DNA of 64,000 nt from Amyelois transitella (GCF_032362555.1 NC_083506.1:5255501-5319500); one strand, 5' to 3'; counted from the stretch's first letter, positions 1-13,800 are shown. Program-made: numbers and translations. Notes: generated by a model from the letters alone, not told the origin.

Positions 1-30
1 AAAAGTAAGAAGTATCGCTAAGACTGTTTA

Positions 31-139
31 ACATACATACATACATACATAAAATCACGCCTCTTTCACGGAGGGGTAGGCAGAGACTACCTCTTTCCAC
101 TTGCCACGATCTCTGCATATTTCCTTTGCTTCATTCACT
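31..139 (-). repeat. 3' end fragment of RTE-type LINE
   Basis: Read on the minus strand, this matches the last coding stretch and tail of the LINE at 16.1-19.2 kb (the end that reads [18 protein letters not shown]). It ends in a (TATG)n run, seen here as catacatacata at 31-52. It is a short 5'-truncated insertion, typical of LINE copies. Confidence 0.85.
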
Positions 140-245
140 GTTTAACGTTAATTATAAAGAACGCAAGGAAAGAGCGCGCGGCGGGGATAGGCAACAACGC
201 TTTGGTATATATATAACTTAATTTAATATGGTCATATAACCTTAT

Positions 246-342
246 AAGTTAACAATATTACCGATATCATGCCTATAACGGTATCAGTCCTATAAGATAA
301 CAATATTACCGATATCATTCTTATAACGGTATCAGTCCTAAC
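246..342. repeat. 48-bp tandem duplication
   Basis: Two adjacent copies of a 48-bp unit containing aacaatattaccgatatcat, starting near 246 and 294, differ at only a few bases. The unit lies about 300 bp upstream of the PIG-T start codon, so it may overlap the promoter. No function can be read from it. Confidence 0.8.
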
Positions 343-623
343 TTTTTAAAATTATCGTTATTTTTCGTTACTTTTGTGTCAATTTGGTACGTTGACAAGC
401 CCATTCCCAATCAAATAAAATACAACAAACAAATGTCTATTTAATTTAATAGGCTATCTAGCCTGCTTAGAATTAATATAGATAAAACTGCTACCTAACC
501 TACCTACTGATCTGACATGAATGTTGAAAAATGTTACGGTCTTACAAATACTACAAATTAAATCAGGAAATTACGGGGTTTTAGTTTCATCGCAAATTTT
601 TACGAGAACCCGCATCATTTAAT

Positions 624-2701
624 ATGTATAATTTGGGTCGGTTTTTTGTTTTATTGATTAGTGTTATATTAGCTCACAGTGATGATTTCAAAGAAGAAAT
701 TCTTATAAAGCCATTGCCACCAACTCATCTGTATACATATTTCCAATTTATAACATCAATTAATAATCAGTCCTCATGTAAGTACCTAATTGGTTTCACG
801 TTCAATCCTTGCGGTAGATATTCCTCGTGTATATATTGTTAACTTATACAAATTGATGTTTTTTTTTCAGTTCAACATTCCCATTTATCCTCTAGGTCTC
901 TTGGTGAAGTAATAACACGTTTTCAAGTTGAAGAATTACATCTAACACTGACAGAAGGGCAATGGAGACACCAACAGTGGGGTTATCCAGTGTTAGATGC
1001 GGCACCCGGTGCTGAACTATATGCTTGGTTTGAACCAGATGTTACAGATGTTGATGAGCAATGGAGAAAATTAAGTGCTACTTTATCAGGAATATTTTGT
1101 GCTTCCCTAAATTTTATTGACAATTTCAATACAGTAATGCCCCAAATGGCATTATGGCCTACTGGTGCAGTGAAAACAGCACAAAATGTGACATCACATC
1201 TTAGATATTCATCTCTACCTAGGGAAATAGTTTGCACTGAAAATTTAACACCTTGGAAGAAATTGTTGCCATGTGAATCTAGCAAAGGATTTTCATCTCT
1301 TTTGAACTCTAGATTGATACATAACACCAATTACCATTCAATTGGAGTTCATATTCGAAAAATCTGCAGCAATGAGGATTGTACTGCAACATATCTTGAG
1401 ATCAAGCAGACAGTGGCACTGGTGTATGATTCTAAGATTGTGAATAGTATAGATTGGTCTTTTCGTAAATTATTTGGCCAGGGTCTACCTGGTGCCTGCC
1501 CTCTTTCATCTGCTAGCATGGTTTATGTTGATGTTACTATAAATGACACCCAACCTTTTACACTGACACCACCACCTGATAAAATTGCCATCTCCCAAAG
1601 AGGAGGAAGTGTTTCAAAGTTTGCAATTTATAATATAGAAGCTAATGACCAAATGATCAATATTGGAGCTAAATATCATCCTATCAAGAGGTTGCTGGTC
1701 CTTTTACCACCCCCATTACACTTCAATCGTTATATTTTGGGATATGGTAAAGAGTTTGGAGGGATTGTTACAGAATTAGTCAACAATTATTGGACTGCTA
1801 TTGATGTTGTGTTGTTAGAAAATGCTCCATGGTGGTTGCCAATACAACTAAGTTCATTGAGGGTGAATGGTGAAGCTGAGAGCAAGTTAATCTTGTCACA
1901 ATATTATTCACCTGGACGCAGTCGCCAAAAACCATATCATTTAGAGTTAATGTTGAGGTTGCCTCCGAGATCAACTACAACAATAACTATAGATTTTGAG
2001 TTTGTTTTTCTAAAATGGCAAGAATATCCACCTGATGCTAATCATGGATTCTACATTGGCTCAGCAGTAATAACAGCCAATCTGCCTACTGCCAAGAACT
2101 ATACAGGTCTTCCTGTAACAGGCACCACGTTTGATTCAACATTTAATGCTTCAAAGCCATGTAAGTTAAGAGAAGAATTACATACATAATTATTTATTTA
2201 ACATGCTCACTGTACAGCAATATTCACATCAATCAATCCATAGATATATGCATACCTAAATAATATTAAGAGTAAGTTTTTTGGACCAAATAAAACGTAC
2301 TTGAGCAACTTAGATGTAATTTAGCACAGAGATATTATAACAGTACCTTCAAGAATAAACAGTTTTCCTGAAAAATTAGAAATAAGAACTAGTTTTTTTG
2401 ATTTGTTTATTGTGTTCAAAAACTAAGCAAAAACAATTTATTCTATTGCCATGTTGATGAAATCCTATCATTATTTCCAGGGTACCCAGCAATCTTAAGA
2501 ACAAATGGAGGTATGGTTTCTTTGCCAACACCAGACTTCAGTATGCCATATAATGTCATTTGTCTCGCATGTACTGTGGTGGCACTGGCGTTTGGACCAT
2601 TGCATAATATTTGTACCAAAGAATTAATTCTTAAGCCCATAGGTTTACCTTTATCATTAAAACAAAAATTAATGAATTTGCTTAAGCGAAAAAAAGATTA
2701 A
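624..2701 (+). CDS. PIGT: GPI transamidase subunit PIG-T (GPI16)
   Basis: PIG-T is a structural subunit of the ER complex that attaches GPI anchors to proteins. Exons are 624-777, 871-2160 and 2481-2701; both introns are GT-AG and the phases fit, giving 554 residues (human about 578). Residues 1-19 form a signal peptide ([12 protein letters not shown] core). The middle carries family hallmarks: [32 protein letters not shown], the [12 protein letters not shown] segment and DPNHGFY-like DANHGFY. The last exon holds [18 protein letters not shown], which leads into the single membrane helix, and a short cytosolic tail ending in KRKKD. That tail fits a KxKxx ER-retrieval signal (inference). The start ATG is the one that opens the signal peptide. 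I see no truncation or frameshift. Family assignment is near certain. Confidence 0.97.
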
Positions 2702-2719
2702 TATGCCTGTAAAATTATT

Positions 2720-2725
2720 AATAAA
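2720..2725 (+). terminator. Polyadenylation signal of PIGT
   Basis: An AATAAA hexamer lies 19 nt after the PIGT stop codon, a normal spacing for a compact insect 3' UTR. Confidence 0.6.
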
Positions 2726-3536
2726 CTGTGTTCAAAATTATCTAACCATTATTTTTCCTTTTCTAATGTTTAAAAGATTTAATGATACAAAGACAATTTT
2801 TAGTATAAGAGAAGGTTGAGGCGGTCAAGGTTCAAAAACGTAGCAGATCCGAAATGCGAATGTTGTACCAATAACTGAAGTGAGAAGGAATAGGCTATCT
2901 TTTATCCAGGAGAAAAAACTTCGTAGTATTTGCCAATAAACGTCAACGCAAGTGCAAAAGCTAGTTATATCAATAAAAATGGAAGTATGTATGTTCTCTT
3001 TTCACGCCATAATGGATAAAACTAACTTGACGGCAGTTATAGGCTCCATCGGGTTTCCACAACTTCGGTATGGAGGAAAACCTTACATACATACATATAG
3101 TCACGACTATATCCCTTGCGGGCTAGACAGAGCCAACAGTCTTGAAAAGACTGACAGGCCACGTTCAGCTTTTTGGCTCGATGATAGAATTGAGATTCAA
3201 ATAGTGACAGGAAAACCACTTAGATATTAAAGTTAATTTTTTGAAAAATTAAATAATATATATAATAAAACCTATTACCAGCAATATTTTCATCAGATGC
3301 ACGGGACGGGTACCTCCCATCCTAAGGAGACACTTAGTCAGAGCCTAGCTTGAGCTATGCTTTTCCTACTTATATAGTTTTCATGAAATCAAAGTCAAAA
3401 TGACAAAAGTGATAGACGGTTTCTGTTCTTTCATGATTCTTTGATAATTTTCTATTATAGTCTAACTAATTTGTTTTTATACTTTGTAAGTTTTTACATG
3501 TGTTTTTGAAGTGTTGTACTTACATTCGATGCAAAA
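2726..3536. other. Intergenic stretch between PIGT and the Lys/Glu-rich gene
   Basis: No exon is visible here. The stretch holds a partial SINE at 3083-3215. AT-rich DNA just upstream of 3537 is the likely promoter or 5' UTR of the next gene. Confidence 0.6.
3083..3215 (-). repeat. SINE fragment (TATG-tailed family)
   Basis: It carries the family core (tatcccttgcgggctagaca, agccaacagtcttgaaaaga, gattcaaatagtgacagg) and begins with the reverse-complemented (TATG)n tail. Only the 3' half of the element is present. At least ten other copies occur in the window. Confidence 0.85.
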
Positions 3537-6500
3537 ATGTGGCCACAAAAAGGGTAAGTAAACATGTTAAAAACTTATTCAGAATCCTCATTCTAGTTCC
3601 GGTTGCGTACTAAACCTGATCATACAGGAGACGTACCCGGGGCTCGATAGCCACGATCTTGGGATGGTGGTTTTCACAGAATGGCGACATACATACATAC
3701 AATCATCATGACATACATCGAAAATGTTATACTTATTTACCTAAATGAATATTTTATGGTACATTCGAATACAGAATCTTTTTTCTTGTGATTTTCACGA
3801 AAAAACTTTATTCAGCTTATTCTCAGATAGGTACCATAGCCCTAATTGGTTTTGATCAAGTTTCTGACTTCTTTAAGTAGGTACGTATGAGTATATATTT
3901 TTTCTTATAATTCAGATTTTAAGTTTCAAATAAGTGAGGCGCTTAGAAAAAGGGTTTCATTTTAAACTTTATCACTTTTATACGTTTCTATAGAATAACT
4001 ACTTATTGAAACGTCTTTTGAACAGAATGAAAACTGACCACTGCCCATGTTGTAAAGCGTGCAAGAGCTGCTCTGGATTTCAAAAACTTTTAGATGCACG
4101 AGAGGCGGGTTTTGTTCTTTACAGGCATACCACGCTCGTGAAGGATGTGAGTAAGACTAAATACTGCTTAAAGTCCCAAGGGTCACCATGGGAGCTTATT
4201 ATCCTGGTTTCGACCCTTCATTCACGTCACGTTTTTTTTATACCTGCTGCTTATTTACTAGAGAGAAAATAACTCTCATGTTAGATATTATGCGCTGAAC
4301 TTGTGCTAATTTATGTTACAGATTGATCATAAAAAGGGCGGTATCCAAGTAGTTACTGATTCTATTAATGATGTATTTATTCTGGAAAACAGACAAGGCA
4401 TTGCATTAGAAACGGTAGACTTTACTCCTGAGCTCGGTAATTTCATGTTTCTTTTGCGTAATAAAATAAAAAGTTATGACGTAAAATTGTTGCGAATCGG
4501 GAAACATCTCATACCAAATACCTAAATCTGTCTAGTACCAAATAATTACATCTGTGACTTTTTAATGGTGTTAGGCCAACAACCGTCTTCTATTTGTTAT
4601 CGTTAAGGAACAACCGTAAGATAAGTAAGGTAAGTACGTAAGTAAGGGGTTGGTCGTGGATGTGTGGACTATAAAATGATCAATCACGTTACTCATGTTT
4701 GTTATAAAGACCTTTTAATTTCTTTTTCAGATCAAAACAAAATAAGTTGTCCTCGGTGTATAAATATTATTAAACATGCTCAAAGTTTACTACAAAATGA
4801 GAAGTTGGGTGGAAGAAATTTAATTGGGGTTTGTGAGCATTGCCGCCAGAAAAGTCTATCTGAAACGACATGTTTAAAATGTGATGAAATTTTAGAAAAA
4901 TTTAATTTTAGTAAAAGAAAACAGAAAAGAGTTCAGAAAATAAAAACGTGGTTGGCAAAAATACAAAGGTTAATTAAACAAAGTGTCGTTGAGACCAAGA
5001 AGGAAAACCTTGACAGCCGAATTAGTCGGCGATATTCCGAGCTTGAGATTAATAGACTATTAAAGAAAACATCAAAAACGGACCATGAACCAGAAATAAG
5101 AGACCTTTTTTTACAGGATTTACACGATTCCAGTTCTTACTTGAAAGGACCTCAGAGTGAACGTTCATATTATCCTGCATTAAAAAAAGAAGTGACTTTC
5201 CAAGAAACGGAATATCAGTATGAAGACAGTCAAACAAATTATGAAAATGAAATGATTTTACAGTCCAATACGACACTCACAGAAAAAGAAATAGAAATGG
5301 AGTTTTTACGCAGGTATGGAAAAAGTTACAAATATCAAAGAGAAAATATCAGAGTAGAAAGCAATACTCCGACATCTTTAGGTCTTACAAAAGTTAGAAA
5401 TTATGATCCTGACCTGCCAGATGCTAAACTATTTGAAAATGAGCAACAACAGGGACTTATTACAGCAGATAAAGCTCTTCATGCATCTCTCTTTATGAGT
5501 CAGAAAGCTAGTCAACATGATAAAGCTAAACACAGTCGAAATATTTTTGAAAAAATTGATTCATTTCGTGATAAAAATGTAACTGATGAATCTGATAAAA
5601 AACAATACGAAAGTGAGAGAAAGCGAAGCTACATAGCAGAATTAGATCATGACGAGAGAAGAAAAGAGTATATTACAAAAGCAGATAAACATTTTAAAGC
5701 TGGTGAAAATGAAAACTTTATACCGAAGCCTGATTTAGATCCCGAGGAAAGAAGTAGAAAAGATTACGCCCCAACAGTTGCGAAACATTATAAGTCTGGT
5801 GAAAAGGAAAGCTTTATCGCAGAAACTGATTCAGGGCATGACGATAGAAGAAGAAGGGAACTAGTTCCTGTAGCCGGTAAACATTATGAATATGATAAAA
5901 ATAAGAGCTCTCTCACAGAGTCTGATATAACGCAAGATAATAGAAGGAAAGAACTCGTTCCTGCAGCCGGTAAACTTAATGAACATGATAAAAATAAAAG
6001 CACTCTTACAGAGTCTGATGTAACACAAGATAATAGAAGGAGAGAACTCGTTCATGCAGCTGGTAAATATTATAAATATGATAAAAAGAAAGGCTCTCTT
6101 GTGGAGTCTGATTTGATTGATGATGAAAGAAAATTTCACAAATCTGCTGTTACCACAGTTCCACAAATTCCAACGGCTAAAAACCTTCATGAAAATGAGA
6201 GAAATAAAGTTTTAGAAACAGGAAATGATTCGGGGTATAGCAAAAGGGAACATACTGCTCTTAATGATAGTCAAGAGTATGAAAGTAACAAAAATAAATA
6301 TTCAATGAAAGCTGATACAGTTAGTGGCCAAGCAAAAGATATACCAACGATAGATAAATATTCCGAAAATGATAGAAAGAAAAACTTGCTTGCTACACTT
6401 CCAAGTCACAGAAGTGGAAAAGAGTATATTTCATCTGTTAGCGACCATGAAAGTAAGAAAAATAAGGACTTAATGGATATTGATGGCGGCCAGTCTGAAA

Positions 6501-9500
6501 GAGGAAGAAGAGATAATATTCCCGCAGCGTCAAAACATTACGAAGACGAAAAAGGAATAGATATTTTACCGACCACTGACGCATTTCATAAATATGATAA
6601 GAAAAAAGACTTTATGGCGAAAGCTGGTTTACGTTATGAGGAAGATAAAAAAGAATCTCATTCTATATTGGGACCACATATTGACGGTGCAAAAAACAAG
6701 GAACCAACAAATGAGATATACGATGTCGAGGTAAGAAAAAAGCGAATCATGACGGCAATTAAGCGTGATAAAGGGGAAAGAGACCAGGATTTTATTTTAA
6801 GTTTAGGTAAAAATGTGGAAGAGCAAGTAACAAATGACCAAGAAAAAAGAATGGATTTTATGCCTGCTCATCATAAGTTTCAAAAATATGATTACATTAC
6901 AAACGATTTAAATAAACCGCAAGAAACTGAGATGGATTACGATTTGTTAAGTAGATACTTTAACCCATTAGCCGTAAGTCGTTATAAACAAGAAGTTTCT
7001 GGCATGATTAATCCAATAGTAAATATCCATGGAAAAGAAGGAAAACAAACACATGTAAGACAATATCATTCGCAAGAATCTCTTCTTGGCAAGGTAAAAG
7101 GTGAAGCAGGTCTAGGTTTTTACTATTATTTCCCAAAAGAACTTAGCGATGCTAGAAAAAAAAGGAGAAGGGCAATAAGTGAAGTTAGTTCAACGGAATT
7201 GATCAAAGAAACAATAGATAGGCTGAAATTACAAGCTGAAGAAGAAAAAAAGAAGCGCGAAGAAGCTGCAAAGCATAAAGAGGAACTCAGAAAACAGCTT
7301 GAACAAGAAAGGAAAGAGAAGGTGCTCGCTGAACAAATTGCAAAAGACTTGGATAAAAAAATGAAAGACGAGGAAAAAGGTGTGTGTATTTCGCATATAC
7401 TTGCTTTTACCCAAAGCATTGCCGCTTTTCATATAAGAAGACATTTTTTATTTAAATGCGTAACCTTGTAATACAAAATTGATAGATGTCATAAGCGTTT
7501 AATTATTTAAATCATTCGGTAACTAATTCATTTAATTTATTTTTGAGATAAATTAAAAAAAATACTTTGGTTTAGTTACCGAATACGCTATGGTTATATT
7601 ATTTATTTTCTCTGAAACTTTAGTCGGTCTCTTCAACTGAGTGCTTTATCACTCTATGCATTTCACTTTCTCTATTTAAACGGTCCAAGCCGATCAATTG
7701 TAAACTATTCGTGGCTTTTGATGATTATTTTTTGTTCAAAAGTTACCTGTTATTATAGAGTTTATTAAATTTGTGTTTCAGAAAAGGAACTTGCATTTAA
7801 AAGAGATGCCGCTTATTATCAAAAACTACAAAAAGATGTAGGGAAATCTACAGAAATGGTCGTTACAAAAGTAGAAGATATTGACAAAACGAAGTTAACT
7901 AAATCAAGTCAAGTTCTAAAACAAATTGATATAATAAAGGAAGAAGGAGACAAATCAAAGGAAGTAAAACATAAAGACCTTAATGCAAATACAAAACGAA
8001 AAGAAGAAAAAACAAAAGATACTAGTGGTAAAGACGAAAAAGCCAAAGATATTAAAGATACTGATACTAAAGGTAAAGGTATCAAAGTTATAGAAACCAA
8101 AGGAAGACAAGAAATGGATAAAGATGTCAAACCTGCAGATGTTAAAAAAAGGGAAGATAAGGGCAAAGATGTTAAACTTGCAGATGTCAAAGTAAATGAA
8201 ATCGTATCTTCAGATACTAAAGGTAAGGAAAAAAAATCAAAGGAAGTCAAACATGCAGATAGTTCGAGTAAAGAACAGAAAAATGTAAAACCCGCAGATT
8301 ACACAGAAAAGAAAGGTAAAGAAAAAAATTTAGTTGTAGTCAAAGTTTCAGATATAAAAGGAATTAGTGTTAAGGATGCTTCAATATTGAAAGCAAAAAA
8401 ATCTAAAAGCGAGAGCCCGAAAGAAGCTGATGATGCAAAAAAAATAGTAAAAGAAAATAAAATAGGAAAAGACAAACATGAACCAGATATTACAGACGGA
8501 AATAAAGATATACAAATAAAAACGAAAGAGGCAGCTATTGAAAAAGAAGGAAGGCAAAGAGAGTCAGGAAAATCAGAGCAGGAAAGAAAAAAACCACGGG
8601 AAGTTCGGGAAGAAGATAAGAGAAATAAATTAGCAGAAGAAGAAAAGCCAAAGGATGTCAAGAAAAAAGGCGAAAAGAAAACAGAAACCAGTAACAAACT
8701 GAAGGAACCAGTATCGGATCAAAAAGAAACTCGATCAGAAAAAAATGAAGACGAAAATAAAACGAAACTGAAGAAAACCGAAATATCACCAAGAATCAAA
8801 AACGAAAAGGGTTTAAAAAATAAAATGAAATGGCCCTCTATTTATGATTTAGTTATACCAAAAGATAGGCCTAAAGAAAGAGCAAATGTAAAAGAATACA
8901 TCCCAAACATATCAAAACATAAACGGCCAGTAAGAATACATGATTTTGATAGACGTAATTCATCAGATATAGAAATTGATCGTCAAAATATATTAAGACA
9001 AAAACAAGAAGATTTAAATATGAAAAGAAAAGTAAAGGAAGTAGTCATAAACCAAACTATCCATAAATTTATCACACACAATTTACGTGCGTGTGAAACA
9101 AAATCGAGGGAGGAAAAAATTGAAGAGCACCGCCCGATGATGTTTGAAAAACATTATGAACAAAATTTTGAAATTTTATCTCAAGTCGAACCTAAAACTG
9201 CACAAGTTCTGACATCAAAAGGAAAAAATGACGTTGTGAGTTTAATTGTTAAATAAGAAATTGATCAGTTTTAGATAAGAATTCTTATTTGAAACTGATT
9301 TAACCTGTAACTATCATGGAAGCCACGGAAATCACATTTAAAATTAGCTCATTCAATGCCCATGTGAATACAAATCTTGTGTTGTGTCCTCTGTCTGATG
9401 AATCCCAACACAAAAATCACTTCATCTTTTTTTATTTTTATCGGATTTCTATTTCGGATTTCTATCGGATTTTGTCCGCTGACTATAATAATAAACTAAT

Positions 9501-10169
9501 GATAAAAAATAATTATTATTTAAAATACAAGAAAAACGAGTTTAAAAAAAATAGTATTTTTCCTTTATGTGCGTTATGTTAAAATAAACATTACATATCG
9601 TTTAAGTATTTCAGGTAAATGAAGATACTTATAAGCCGAAGGAAATACCACCCGAAAAAAAAGATAAAGAAAGTAAACCAGAAAAAAGTGGAAATGCTCC
9701 TGCAAATAATACGAAACAATTACCAAATAAAAAAATCGATATTAAAAACATCATTTTCAAAAGGCCTTCTATTTATGATTTGGTTATACCTAAAGATCGA
9801 CCTAAGGAAAGGGCAAACATTAAAGATTTCGTTATATCAGATATAATGAAATACGAAAGACCAGTGAAAGAACACAACTTTGATGAACGTAATTCATCCG
9901 ATTTAGAAATTGATCGCCAAAGCTTATTGAGACAAAAAGAAAAACCAGGTATGAAAAGTAAAACCATGGAAGCAGTTGTTAATGATGATATTCGGAAACT
10001 TATTACATCCGGGTCGCATGGGGATGAAGCACGATCGAAGGAAAATTCAATTCGGGAACATCAGCCAATTATTTACGAAAAAACCTTTAAGCCGGAAACT
10101 GTTTCTAAAGTCAAACCTGAAGCTGAAATATTGGCCGAACCCAGAGTTACGAATGTAGCAAAAGGCATT
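3537..10169 (+). CDS. Large Lys/Glu-rich protein with Cys cluster and duplicated exon, unnamed
   Basis: I do not recognise this family. Exons that fit splice sites and phase: 3537-3553 (17-nt start exon, least certain), 4026-4146, 4322-4436, 4731-7379, 7782-9235 and 9615-10169, together 1637 codons with no stop. The N-terminus has a cysteine cluster (CPCCKACKSC), followed in exon 4 by CPRC, CEHC and CLKC pairs that look zinc-binding. About residues 387-727 hold degenerate repeats of roughly 30 residues (cores like ESDxTQDNRRxELV and AGK). A strongly charged coiled coil covers about 905-1000. Exon 5 opens with KDVKxAD-type repeats. The second half of exon 5 and all of exon 6 are copies of one 135-residue block beginning PSIYDLVIPKDRPKERAN. 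Exon 6 ends in phase 0 at a good donor, so the reading frame may run on into the FAM194 exons at 11275; otherwise it reads into a stop at 10187. A cytoskeletal or ciliary role is possible but is inference only. Confidence 0.75.
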
Positions 10170-10810
10170 GTAAGTTTTTGCAATTGAGTTTTTTTAATAA
10201 TAAATTAACCGGCACTGATAACAAACCCATGACATCCAGTGTAACTGTAGTAATTTACAAATCACGCCAAGGAGGTACTCAATAGCTACTGAAAATAAAT
10301 TAAATACAATCCCACTTTTACTGTGATAGTGACACACCTACTTGTAATGGAGTTCTGATAACATGTTCTGTATATCGACAAACTACTTATAAAACTGTAA
10401 AAGCAATAAATTATTTGTTTTTGCGAAACGAGTTGGTTCAAACAAATAGACATTTGCGTTTTCCATTATCACTCAAAAGGTAATAGTTTTCGATAAACAT
10501 TTATTCGAAACTGGTACTGCACTGGCTTAACAAACACCAGATCAAATGTCGTCTTTCTATTGGAAACCGGCAGGTAAATAAATGGTTTTGAATTGAATTA
10601 ACCCCTGTCACTAGCTGTGATTTTACTATGAAACATTATGAGATTATGATGACTCCAAGCCAACCTGGCCAGTAACAAATCTAAGACGTTGTTATATTAT
10701 TTTTTATCTATTTGCTGTCAGCTGTCTATTGACTGAGTCTTTAAATTTGAAATTTTCTGAGCCATTTATGATTTTATAATTAAGCTATTTTATATTTTTC
10801 AATATTAGAA
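10170..10810. other. Gap between Lys/Glu-rich exons and FAM194 exons
   Basis: No coding segment or clear repeat is visible. It is either an intron (if the flanking exons form one gene) or a short intergenic region with the 3' end of one gene and the promoter of the next. Confidence 0.5.
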
Positions 10811-13800
10811 ATGTCCAAGGCCAAAAAACCAGAACTTGACGTAAGAATCACTTTTATTATCAAAATATATATTATAAAGTCCTCCAATTTTCTCTCTGTA
10901 TTTATTCGCTAATCTCGGAGTGTCGTAGACGGATTTTGTCCCTGTTTAAAATTTTTGAAAGAGGGTTTACTGAGAAAGGTTTTTTTATAAATGCTACCCG
11001 TGCGAAGCCGGGTTGATGTTGCTAGTATTTTTATAAGATGTATGATTATGAATATTTCAATATGTGGACTTTTTTTTATTACTAGTGTATGCAAAAAGCC
11101 CAACAACATGATGCCTAGGCAAATTATAGGTAGGTATTTACCTATGTTGCATGTTCCAGTATTTCGAACTCGTAGTCTTATCAGGCGGGCTGTGTTCAAA
11201 TGGTTTTTTTTGTAGTTATTACTTTCGCTGAAAAAAAATAAGGGACTTTAATTACCTTTTGGAATTCATTTTAGTATGATCCTGAAATTTGCAAAGGCGT
11301 CGTGCGGTATACTTTATCTGATCGGTCATTTATAGAAAAGGGTTGGACCATGCTGCCGACAGAGAAAGTGGTACGAAAGGTGAGTAAGAAATTTAAACAC
11401 GTTTGATGCTCAGAACGTTCCTTCCCCAAACCGATGAGTGGACATGGATTAGGCGAATGAAAAGCATCGTGGAAAGATGTAAGTAGTCACCGCCTATCCA
11501 TCCGGGAAAGAGGCATGATAATATATATATAGTTGCAGAGAGGTGGCTACTTTTCTGACAGGCTGCTTCGTCATCGCCCTCTGATGCTGCGCGCACAAAT
11601 GCTAATCGGCCTTGGTACACTACTATGGCGAGACTTCTTTACCTCTGACGACTCTAACGGCGGCGGTTCTCGGTTGTATTTGCATCTCATTAGGCGGGTC
11701 TGAGGTCCACCGTTAATCGCGAAATAAAAGTGGGCGAGTGAGTTAGTAACGTAGCGCGATTCCCTGGGCTATTCCACACTAGGCCCTGTTAACTGAGGAA
11801 CCCAACACGACAAACTAAAATGTCGGTAATAAGTTGGTAACAAATCAATTGTTTATTTCAATTGCATTCTTATGGAAATAATGATGATTTTTTTCTGGGT
11901 TTGACCTGATCCTCCGCGAAAAATACTTATTTTTGTAACATCGTTATGGTAAGATAGAATAGATCGGATAGTTTATAAACTCTTAACTTATTTATATAAA
12001 AAAATATATATGCACTTGTGAATGGTATCGGACTTTCTTTTTCTAGATCAATGTGTACCGTATGAGGCCAGCCCATCCGGAATTCGACTGGTTTGAACGA
12101 AATAAAAATAAAGCCATACTGGAATATGATACTGGCGAAAGGCTGGCAGAATTTGATGAAAACGGACGTGGATGCCTGTATTACAAGAACGGGAACCTTG
12201 CTCTTGATTACTACAATGCTGAAGGTTTGCCCTTTTTTAATGTTACAGATTGAGTTGATCCCAAAGTAGGTTAGAAACTTATATGGGAGAGTAGGTAACT
12301 TTAATAAAAAAAAAGTAAATTTCCCATCATGATCTGTCCGTTAATCGCACCTTGGATGTTTAGTTCAGAGGTACGCAACCATTTTCAAATACGTTTCTGT
12401 ATGTTAATCAATCAGTCGTTCAGCTTTAAACTATTGCGCAAATTATAGGTGAACAGTAATTAGCAGTCTTTAATATGTATGTTTTTTTTTTCTCTTTATT
12501 TGTTTACAAACAGTTTTACATTATATTTATCATGTAGGTACAGTTTACATCTATAACAAGTATGTGTAAATGCAAAACCAATAACGTAAACACGTAACTG
12601 TATTATCTAACATTGAGTGTGCTGCAAATACATAACAAAATTGTTGTCACAATGTAATAATACTTGGTATAATAAAATTTTTAATACAGTGATGAAAAAG
12701 GGTACTAAAAAAAATATGACAGTAGGTATTTAAACACGTATCAGTAATTATTGGTGTTGACGGCTACTTACAGACAGAGTCAACAGTCCTACAAAGTTCG
12801 ATAGGCCATATTCAACAGCTTTGCTCAATGATTCAATCGGAAATCAAGAAGTGACAGATTGCTAGCCCAACGCCCAAAGCGATTAATCCAAGTTTACAAG
12901 CCCATCCATCAGTCGTCTTTTACGATATTGTATAAACATATTATTATTTATTAAAGTCAAGTATTTATATATCGTCTCAGAACACAATACACGACAAAGA
13001 TAAATAAAGTCAAGTGGGTCAACTACCCAACGAAACGATATCACTAACTTCCTGAGCGTAAAATATTTCTACTTCACTACGTATTACTAAATATATGTTA
13101 ACAGTAAGTACGTGCAAATGTACCGAAATTTGATTTTGCCTTCGATCAAATATAAAAAACTTGAAGGCTTTTTAAACATATTTTATTTGTACCCTTAGTA
13201 GGTCAAATCCCTGGTCAGGTCCTTGTCAAGGAGGACGCTGGTAGCGCAGAAAAAACTTAATGTGCCAGTTGCTTTTCTTCGACGGTTTAGGATAATGTTT
13301 ACCGGAACTTTGCCAGGACGTCCTTAATTTGATCAAGGTACATTTGTCTAGGTCTTCCAACTCCTCCATTTCCATTCAGATAGTAATAGATTGGTAACCA
13401 AATATTCCATTCCGGTCTCGTAGCGAAGATGTATTTTCTTCGCTACGAGACCGGAATGGAATATATAACTTAAAATATGCCATCTGCTTTTCTTACCGTG
13501 CAGATTGTAAAATGCAATCAAGGGCAAAAACTTGGGTTATATCTTTTAAGCGAAGTGCTAGAAAACTGTCAATATTTTAATCTCCATTCCATCATTAAGC
13601 GATACAGCTGAATGTTTTCTGTCGATCGTTTTCAGTCTTTTCAAGACTGTTGGCTCTGTTTATCCCGTAAGATTTCATGAGGTGATTATACATATTTGTG
13701 TTTAAATTCCTTGTTGCAGAAGTGAATGCTCAACAGCGTTTTGTGATCTACAGCAGCGGAGAGGCAGACCAGCGAGGCAGGACTCAGCCAAGGACGGTTT

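Noticed and set aside
990-1330. Minus-strand open frame opposite PIG-T exon 2
   Set aside because: It overlaps a well-supported PIG-T exon and reads nothing recognisable; it is a shadow frame.
7126-8697. Several Ser/Phe/Leu-rich minus-strand open frames opposite the Lys/Glu-rich exons
   Set aside because: Lys/Glu codons read backwards give Phe/Leu/Ser-rich open frames; there are no independent motifs.
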